Below are positions 58,100-64,000 of a stretch of DNA of 64,000 bases, in pieces (position 1 is the stretch's first letter; the number at the start of each line of letters is the position of its first letter). Position numbers and translations under genes: made by a program. The DNA comes from Teichococcus wenyumeiae (GTDB taxonomy: Bacteria > Pseudomonadota > Alphaproteobacteria > Acetobacterales > Acetobacteraceae): the NCBI RefSeq assembly GCF_003696345.1, contig NZ_RFLX01000001.1, positions 62,001-126,000 of the forward strand. Reading direction: 5' to 3'. A model generated the notes under the pieces. The model did not search any database. It saw nothing but the letters and a program-made list of their open reading frames with translations, and was not told where the DNA came from.

Positions 58100-59338
58100 T
58101 CAGGCCACCTCGTCCAGCGCGCGCAGCGAGGCGATCATGGAAGTGCGCATCAGATACTCCTTGTGCCGCGCGGGGTTCTCCGCCGTGGCGCGCAGCTCGT
58201 CGAGCGAGGCGCGGCGTACCGCCGGGTCCCGCTGGTTCAGTGTGGCGCGGTTGCGCAGCGCCTGCTGCTGCACCACATCCCGCGCCACCTTCTGCCGCTG
58301 TCGCTCGTAGCGGCCCATCAGCGCGGCATCGGCGCCGTGCCAGACCTGCGCCAGCTTCTCGGCCAGGTTGAAGGCGTCGTGGATGCCGCCATTCATGCCC
58401 ATGCCGCCCAGCGGATTGTTCACATGCGCGGCGTCGCCCGCCAGCAGGATGCGGCCGCTGACATACCGCTCCGCCACCCGCTCATGCACGCGGTAGGCGG
58501 TACGGTGGCGGATCTCGTAATCGCCGGCCTTGGGCAGCACTTCCTGCATGCGCTGCTGGATTCGGGCGTCGGAGAGCATCACCTCTTCCGGCTCATTGGC
58601 ATCGGTCGGCAGCAGCAGGCGCCACACGCTGGTGGTGCGCAGCAGCACGAACCATTCCTCGGGGTCGGAGATATAGGCGATGTTGGTGAGGTCCGGCATC
58701 GCCTCCTGATATTGGAAGGTGGTCGAGCAGGTCAGGTAGAGTTCCGGAATCGTCTGCCCCTCAAAGCCGATGCCTGTCGCCTTGCGCACGGCGCTGCGCG
58801 CGCCATCGGCGCCGATCAGCCAGGAACCCTGCAGCGATTCACGGGAACCGTCGGGGCGCTCGATCACCAGCGTCACGCCATCGGCATCCTGCGACGCATC
58901 CACGGCGCGGGCATCGTACATGAAGTTGACGGCGGGGTTCTCGATCAACCGGTCCCGCAGCAGGCGGGTCAGGCGCCATTGCTCGCATTGCAGGCGGTAG
59001 GGATGCGCCGTCTCGCCGGCCAGCAGCGACAGGTCGAAGGTGGCGACGGGGCCATCGCGGCGGTCGCGGAACTGCCATTGCGGACAGATCAGCCCCTGCT
59101 CCACCAGGATGCTGGACAGGCCGAAGCGGTCCAGCATGTCCAGCGTCGGCGGGTGAAAGGTGGAGGCGCGCAGCCCGTCCGGCAGGTCGCGCTCGGCCTC
59201 GACGATGGTGACGGGGATGCCTTCCTCGGCCAGCGCGGCGGCGGCCACCAGCCCAACAGGCCCGGCACCCGCCACCAGCACCGGCGCGCGGGGGCCGGCG
59301 GATTTCAGCACAGCGGGGGAAGCCAGATCATCAGCCAC
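58100..59338 (-). CDS. FAD-dependent aromatic-ring monooxygenase (MhpA-like)
   Basis: Class A flavoprotein hydroxylase, 412 residues. FAD motifs: VLVAGAGPVGLVAAAALAEE at the N-terminus, WLIGADGARSAVRKATG (DG motif) and GRILLAGDAAHVNNPLGGMG (GD motif). The NPLGGMGMNGGIHDAFNLA stretch is that of phenol and 3-hydroxyphenylpropionate hydroxylases. The start is a GTG at 59338. It is the last gene of a minus-strand unit with livHMGFK and an SDR, which suggests breakdown of an imported aromatic or hydroxy acid; the substrate is unknown. Confidence 0.87.
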   Translation of the reverse strand: MADDLASPAVLKSAGPRAPVLVAGAGPVGLVAAAALAEEGIPVTIVEAERDLPDGLRASTFHPPTLDMLDRFGLSSILVEQGLICPQWQFRDRRDGPVATFDLSLLAGETAHPYRLQCEQWRLTRLLRDRLIENPAVNFMYDARAVDASQDADGVTLVIERPDGSRESLQGSWLIGADGARSAVRKATGIGFEGQTIPELYLTCSTTFQYQEAMPDLTNIAYISDPEEWFVLLRTTSVWRLLLPTDANEPEEVMLSDARIQQRMQEVLPKAGDYEIRHRTAYRVHERVAERYVSGRILLAGDAAHVNNPLGGMGMNGGIHDAFNLAEKLAQVWHGADAALMGRYERQRQKVARDVVQQQALRNRATLNQRDPAVRRASLDELRATAENPARHKEYLMRTSMIASLRALDEVA

Positions 59339-59353
59339 AGGAATTCTACCTTT

Positions 59354-59557
59354 TCAGCGATCGGAGGTTCGGCGGCGGGGCGTCATCCGGTGAAGGCACG
59401 CCCACCGGAGGAGGTTCGGCACCTGCCGGGCCGGCGGAGCGGCGGCAGGCGAAGCGAGGGAGGCGATGAACCTGACCTGCTCACACGGTGCCATCAGGCG
59501 GCGCGCCGCAGCGCGGCCGATGCCCGAGGCAGCGCTGGTGACAGGTGCCAGGCTCAT
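59354..59557 (-). pseudogene. Truncated short-chain dehydrogenase remnant
   Basis: A 67-codon frame starts with ATG inside the stop of the intact SDR gene (ATGA overlap). Its first 22 codons read MSLAPVTSAASGIGRAAARR and LM, an SDR N-terminus with the first glycine of TGxxxGIG changed to Ser. After RLMAP the homology stops and the rest (CEQVRFIASLASPAAAPPAR) matches nothing. The coupled position and SDR start show that a second dehydrogenase once followed here and lost nearly all its body by deletion. Confidence 0.65.
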
Positions 59558-60348
59558 GGGGCGAAGCGACCCCCGTTCACGTAGATCACCTGCCCCGTCA
59601 GGTATTGCGAGGCCGGGCCGCTGAGGAAGAGCATCGGCGCCGCCACATCCTCCGGCTGCGCGATGCGGCGCAGCGGGATGGAGGAGAGCACCTTTTCCGC
59701 ATGCGCGTCGCCGAACTGCCTGATGAAGGCCCCGGGCTCGCCCTCCTTGCCGCCATGGCCGAGGCCGCCGGTCAGGAAGGCGGTCTCCACCGCGCCGGGG
59801 GCGACGGCATTGGCGCGCAGCGTTGGCGCGCCCTCCTTGGCCACCACCTTCATCAGCGAGACCAGGCCGCCCTTGGAGGCGCTGTAGGCGGAAAAGCCCG
59901 GCTCCACGAAGGCATGCAGGCCGGAGGAGACATAGACCGCCGCGGCCGCCGGGGAGCGCTTCAGGTAAGGCAGCGCCGCGCGGGTGGTGGTGAAGGCGGA
60001 GACGAGGTTGATTTCCAGCACCGTGCGGATATCGGCGGTGGTCATCTCCGCCAGCGGCTTCAGCCCGGTGTTCATGCCGGTGAGGAAGGCGAAGACATCG
60101 ATGCCGCCCCAGGCTTCGCCCACTTGCTCGATGGCATGGGTGACGCAGGCCTCGTCCGTGGCATCCACCGGCACGGCCTCGACGCCTGGCTCCGGCGGGC
60201 GCTCGGCCATGGAGGCCGGCAGGTCCAGCACGGCGACGCGGGCCCCGGCGGCCAGCAGGCCGCTGACATAGGCACGGCCGATACCGCCGCAGCCGCCCAG
60301 CACCAGGCAGCGTGCGCCGGGCTCCGGGCCCAGGCGGGTCAGGTCCAT
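59554..60348 (-). CDS. SDR family oxidoreductase
   Basis: Classical short-chain dehydrogenase/reductase, 264 residues. The nucleotide motif is GGCGGIGRAYVSGLLAAGA, a variant of TGxxxGIG that begins GG. VDATDE, a NMNTGL segment (NNAG position altered), VYVSSGLHAFVEPGFSAYSASKGGL (catalytic Ser, Tyr, Lys) and the C-terminal SGPASQYLTGQVIYVNGGR complete the fold. It lies 3 bp after the livK-like gene, so it most likely acts on the imported compound. The preferred cofactor cannot be told. Confidence 0.9.
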   Translation of the reverse strand: MDLTRLGPEPGARCLVLGGCGGIGRAYVSGLLAAGARVAVLDLPASMAERPPEPGVEAVPVDATDEACVTHAIEQVGEAWGGIDVFAFLTGMNTGLKPLAEMTTADIRTVLEINLVSAFTTTRAALPYLKRSPAAAAVYVSSGLHAFVEPGFSAYSASKGGLVSLMKVVAKEGAPTLRANAVAPGAVETAFLTGGLGHGGKEGEPGAFIRQFGDAHAEKVLSSIPLRRIAQPEDVAAPMLFLSGPASQYLTGQVIYVNGGRFAP

Positions 60349-60351
60349 CCC

Positions 60352-61548
60352 TCAGCCCTCGTAGAGCGAATCAAGGAGCTGCAGCTTGCCGTCGCGCACC
60401 TCGATGACATGCGCGGGCAGGCGGGCGGCGCCATCGGGGTAGAACCAGGTGCGGCCCAGCACGCCTTCCCAGTTCCAGCTTTCCATCTTCTGCATCTGGT
60501 CGCGGATGGCGATGCGCTCGGCCTTCAGCTTGCCGGGCTCGCCGGTCACCTGTGCCCGGCGCATCGCCTCGGCATAGATCTGGACGATGTCGTAGGTGGC
60601 GGCATCGGTGTGGTGCGGGCTGGTGCGCGGCAGGCCGGCCTGCTTTGTGCCTTCGGCGAAGCGGGCGGTGAAGGCGCGGGTGCGGTCGTTCAGCCCGCTG
60701 TAGAAGAAGCTGGGGTAGAGCACGCCTTCCCCATCCGCGCCGACCTTGTCCGGCAGGGTGGGGTCGGACATCACGCCGCTGCCGATCATGCGGCCCTTGT
60801 GGCCCTGGCGGCGCAACTCCTTCAGCACCTTCACCGCCGGCTCGATGGTGCCGCCCAGCGCCACAATATCGGTCGGGTTGCGCATCAGCTCGCCCACCTG
60901 GGCGGAGACGTCGAAGGCCTGGATGGGGAAGCCCACCGCCTTGGCCACCGGGATGCCGGCTTCCTTGAAGGCCTGGGGAAAGACGCTCTCCCCCAGTGTC
61001 TTGGAGATGAACTCGTCCGTCGCATAGATGATGGAGGCGCTGCCGGCCGCCATGCCCTTGGCCTTCATCACCTTCAGCAGCCGGCGGAACTGCGTCAGCT
61101 CGTCCGAGGTGTCGCGGAAGGCGAAGGTCATCTTGTCCGTGATGCCCGGCGCGGTGGCGGAGTTGGAGCATTGCACGATGCCGAGACGCTCCCCCGCCGG
61201 GAAGGCCACGCGGCATTCGCCGGAGGATGCGGGGCCGAGGATACAGAGCGCGCCTTCGTCTTCCGCGAAGCGCCGCACCGCCACCTGGGCCTGGCGCGGA
61301 TCGCCGGCGGTGTCGAAGGTGGAGACGCGCAGCTTCTTGCCGTTGACGCCGCCGGCCGCGTTGATGTCGGCCAGCGCCATCTCCATGGGCACCTTGTTGG
61401 TGATCAACAGGGATTGCAGCGGCCCGGTGGCGACATGGGAAAAGCCGATCACCAGCTCATCCGCCGCTGCCAGGGCGGGGTTGCGCAGCGCCGGCAGGGC
61501 GAGCGCCGCCGCCGTGGCCGCCATCAGATCGCGTCGCTTGATCGCCAT
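60352..61548 (-). CDS. Branched-chain-type ABC transporter substrate-binding protein (LivK-like)
   Basis: Periplasmic receptor of the HAAT family, 398 residues. Tat-type signal AIKRRDLMAATAAALALPAL. The mature protein begins ELVIGFSHVATGPLQSLLI and contains MALADINAAGGVNGKKLRV, FAEDEGALCILGPASSGECR and the hinge regions of type I binding folds. Such receptors in catabolic clusters often bind aromatic acids, amides or urea rather than leucine. ATG 61548 is used; the frame is open to 61611. It is the fifth gene of the transporter, between livF and the SDR. Confidence 0.92.
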   Translation of the reverse strand: MAIKRRDLMAATAAALALPALRNPALAAADELVIGFSHVATGPLQSLLITNKVPMEMALADINAAGGVNGKKLRVSTFDTAGDPRQAQVAVRRFAEDEGALCILGPASSGECRVAFPAGERLGIVQCSNSATAPGITDKMTFAFRDTSDELTQFRRLLKVMKAKGMAAGSASIIYATDEFISKTLGESVFPQAFKEAGIPVAKAVGFPIQAFDVSAQVGELMRNPTDIVALGGTIEPAVKVLKELRRQGHKGRMIGSGVMSDPTLPDKVGADGEGVLYPSFFYSGLNDRTRAFTARFAEGTKQAGLPRTSPHHTDAATYDIVQIYAEAMRRAQVTGEPGKLKAERIAIRDQMQKMESWNWEGVLGRTWFYPDGAARLPAHVIEVRDGKLQLLDSLYEG

Positions 61549-61573
61549 GATCCTGATCCTTCGCCTGGATGTG

Positions 61574-62273
<700 letters not shown>

Positions 62274-62284
<11 letters not shown>

Positions 62285-63056
62285 CGGCGGCGGCCCCCGT
62301 GGCGGCGCCGGTGCCGAGATAGGCTTCCAGCACCTGCGGATCGCGCTGCACCTCCTCCGGCCGGCCCTCAGCGATCTTTTGGCCGAAGTTCAGCACCACC
62401 ACGCGTTCGCAGAGGCGGCGGACGAAGCCCATCTCATGCTCCACCACCAGCAGGGCGGTGCCACCGCTGGTCAGGCCCTCGATATGCGCCAGCAGTTCCT
62501 CGCGCTCGGTGGGGTTCAGGCCGGCGGCGGGCTCGTCCAGCATCAGCAGCCGGGCGCCGGCCACGGCGGCGCGCACCAGCTCCAGCCGCTTCTGCACGCC
62601 GTAAGGCAGGTTATAGACCAGCGCATCGGCATAGCGGGCGAGGCCTGCGGCCTCCAGCGCCGCCACGGCGTCACGCTTCCAGCGGTTGCGCGGCATCAGC
62701 CCCAGTGGCGCCATCTGGTCCCACCAGCGCCGGGCGCGCAGGTGCTGGCCCAGCATGATGTTCTCCACCGCCGAGAGATGCGGCATCAGGCGGATATTCT
62801 GGAAGCTCCGCGCCATGCCATGCCGTGCGCGGCGCCAGTCCGGCAGGCGGGTGATATCCTCGCCGCCCATCAGGATGCGGCCGGCGGTGACGGGATAGAC
62901 GCCGGTGATCAGGTTGAAGACCGTGGTCTTGCCGGCGCCATTGGGCCCGATCAGCCCGATGCGCGAACCGGGTGCGACCGAGAGGCTGAAGTCCTGGATG
63001 ACCTTGAGGCCGCCGAAGGATTTCGAGACGCCATCCAGTGTCAGCAGGTCCGCCAT
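62274..63056 (-). CDS. livG: Branched-chain-type ABC transporter ATP-binding protein LivG
   Basis: ATPase subunit, 260 residues. Walker A GLIGPNGAGKTTVFNLITGV, the LivG-specific HGMARSFQNIRLMPHLSAVE, a degenerate signature (NLPYGVQKRLELVRAAVAG, PYG in place of LSGG, as is usual in LivG), Walker B LLMLDEPAAGLNPTE and switch VVEHEMGFVRRL. ATG 63056 overlaps the livM stop by one base. Confidence 0.95.
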
Positions 63057-63895
63057 CAGCCGGCCTCCCGCTTGCGGCCGAAGAGGCGCGCGAGGCCGTG
63101 CCGCGTCACCACGCCTTCCGGCCGCAGCGCCATGACGGCGATGATCAGCACGGCGAAGATCACGAAGCGCCATTGCTCGCTGCCGCGCAGCACTTCCGGC
63201 AGCAGGGAGAAGATGGCGGCGCCCACCAGCGGCCCGAAGGCGGTCTGGGTGCCGCCGATCAGAACATAGAGCAGCGTATAGGTGCTGAGCATCAGGTTGA
63301 AGTTGGCCACCTCGATATAGTTGTAGTGGTGGCCGTAGAGCGCCCCCGCCAGCCCGGCGAAGCCGGCGCCGATGGTGAAGGCCAGCACCTTCACCCGCCG
63401 CACATGGATGCCGAACAGCGCCGTCGCCTGCTCATCGTCATGGATGGAGCGCATGGCGAGGCCGAAGCGGGTGGAAAGGATATAGACCACCAGCAGCACG
63501 CCGCAGGCCGCCAGCGCGGCAATCGCCGGCATGTCGATGAAGCTGGTGACGGGATAGCCGGCGGCGCCGCCCACCGCTTCCATGTTGATCAGCAGGCCCG
63601 CCACGATCTCGCCAAAAGCCAGCGTCGCCAGCACCATGTAGACGCCGCGCGTGCGCAGGATGGGAAAGGCGATCAGGCAGCCCATGACCGTGCTGGCGGC
63701 GGTGCCGGCCAGCAGGCAGAGCGGCAGCGGCAACCCGTATTCCACGTCGAGATAGGCGGAGACATAGGCGCCGATGGCCATGAAGCCGGCCGCGCCCAGG
63801 TTCAGCATGCCCGCCGCCGCCGGCAGGAAGACCGCATAGGCCAGCAGCAGGTTGATGGAGAAAAGGGCCAGGATGCCAGCGAGATAACCGCTCAT
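63056..63895 (-). CDS. livM: Branched-chain-type ABC transporter permease LivM
   Basis: Inner-membrane permease of the HAAT system, 279 residues, eight or nine helices. The family pattern is visible in LGAAGFMAIGAYVSAYLDVE, LRTRGVYMVLATLAFGEIVA, the cytoplasmic loop RFGLAMRSIHDDEQATALFG that contacts the ATPases, and GGTQTAFGPLVGAAIFSLLP. It is shorter at the N-terminus than E. coli LivM, as is common in alphaproteobacteria. Its start is 3 bp after the livH stop. Confidence 0.94.
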   Translation of the reverse strand: MSGYLAGILALFSINLLLAYAVFLPAAAGMLNLGAAGFMAIGAYVSAYLDVEYGLPLPLCLLAGTAASTVMGCLIAFPILRTRGVYMVLATLAFGEIVAGLLINMEAVGGAAGYPVTSFIDMPAIAALAACGVLLVVYILSTRFGLAMRSIHDDEQATALFGIHVRRVKVLAFTIGAGFAGLAGALYGHHYNYIEVANFNLMLSTYTLLYVLIGGTQTAFGPLVGAAIFSLLPEVLRGSEQWRFVIFAVLIIAVMALRPEGVVTRHGLARLFGRKREAG

Positions 63896-63898
63896 GGC

Positions 63899-64000
63899 TC
63901 AGAACTTCCCCCGCCCGACGGAGGGCTTGCCGAACAGCCCCTGCGGCCGCAGCAGGATCAGCAGGAACAGCGCGCCCCAGACCACCGGCTTGATGACCTT
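63899..64000 (-). CDS. livH: Branched-chain-type ABC transporter permease LivH (C-terminal end)
   Basis: Only the last 33 codons are inside the window. They read KVIKPVVWGALFLLILLRPQ and then GLFGKPSVGRGKF. The final helix followed by RPQGLFG is the LivH C-terminal signature. The rest lies beyond the right edge. Its place upstream of livM in the same direction gives the common order livHMGF. Confidence 0.85.
   Translation of the reverse strand, partial: KVIKPVVWGALFLLILLRPQGLFGKPSVGRGKF

Overview
The window is GC-rich (about 70%), densely coded DNA of an alphaproteobacterium. The family Acetobacteraceae (Roseomonas or a close relative) fits best. The grounds are the base composition, an Aap-type amino-acid transporter, a Bug-type binding protein, a TauE/TIGR02186 pair, a CreA homologue and the gene order rimP-nusA-ylxR-infB-rbfA-truB-rpsO. 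This assignment is an inference from gene content; no rRNA or tRNA gene was seen. No phage, insertion sequence or CRISPR array was found, so this reads as ordinary chromosome.

Layout. 1-1452: end of a polysaccharide ABC exporter (permease and ATPase). 1558-6520: mscL, arfB, an MFS carrier, an M20 metallopeptidase coupled to a LysE-type exporter, and creA. 6521-12745 (minus): kup followed tightly by two glycosyltransferases, gmd and rmd, i.e. a GDP-deoxyhexose and glycan unit behind a potassium transporter. 12897-17231 (minus): the aapJQMP amino-acid ABC transporter, divergent from an ornithine cyclodeaminase-like gene. 18733-26667 (minus): the translation/transcription-factor operon rimP-nusA-ylxR-infB-rbfA-thioesterase-truB-rpsO, with an intrinsic terminator in its leader. 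26776-31152: a C39-like putative peptidase and two large glycosyltransferases. 31154-36487: nth, a DUF2244 protein, a UbiH-type hydroxylase, glnK-amtB behind a sigma-54 promoter, and recR. 36495-38930 (minus): ybaB, dnaX and the 4.5S (SRP) RNA gene. 39044-47568: nudC and a small lipoprotein, ecsC, hslVU, a Tat-exported 5'-nucleotidase, and a TauE/TIGR02186/Usp cassette. 47594-53372: an OmpA-type porin, nfuA, a RutE-type nitroreductase, an orphan response regulator, ribA and a YkuD transpeptidase. 53590-56890: a glycosyltransferase, a NeuD-like acyltransferase and a Bug protein. 56993-64000: a DUF2235 hydrolase, then a minus-strand unit livHMGFK, SDR, broken SDR and FAD monooxygenase that looks like uptake plus catabolism of an aromatic or similar acid.

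The signals that gene calls do not explain are mostly intergenic. (1) A family of three paired-arm repeats (18441-18657, 40261-40446, 43232-43481): two inward-facing hairpin arms, each hairpin followed inward by a C-rich heptamer and a T-tract. (2) A four-hairpin region between convergent genes at 53386-53514 whose loops are GGGGAA/GGGGGA on plus and UCCCC/CCUCCUCCC on minus, that is Shine-Dalgarno or anti-Shine-Dalgarno loops. (3) A strong terminator hairpin before rimP whose U-tract contains the only possible rimP start codons, which suggests attenuation of the nusA operon. (4) A good sigma-54 promoter before glnK. (5) Two abutting palindromes between aapJ and its divergent neighbour. (6) A decayed SDR gene still ATGA-coupled to its intact neighbour.
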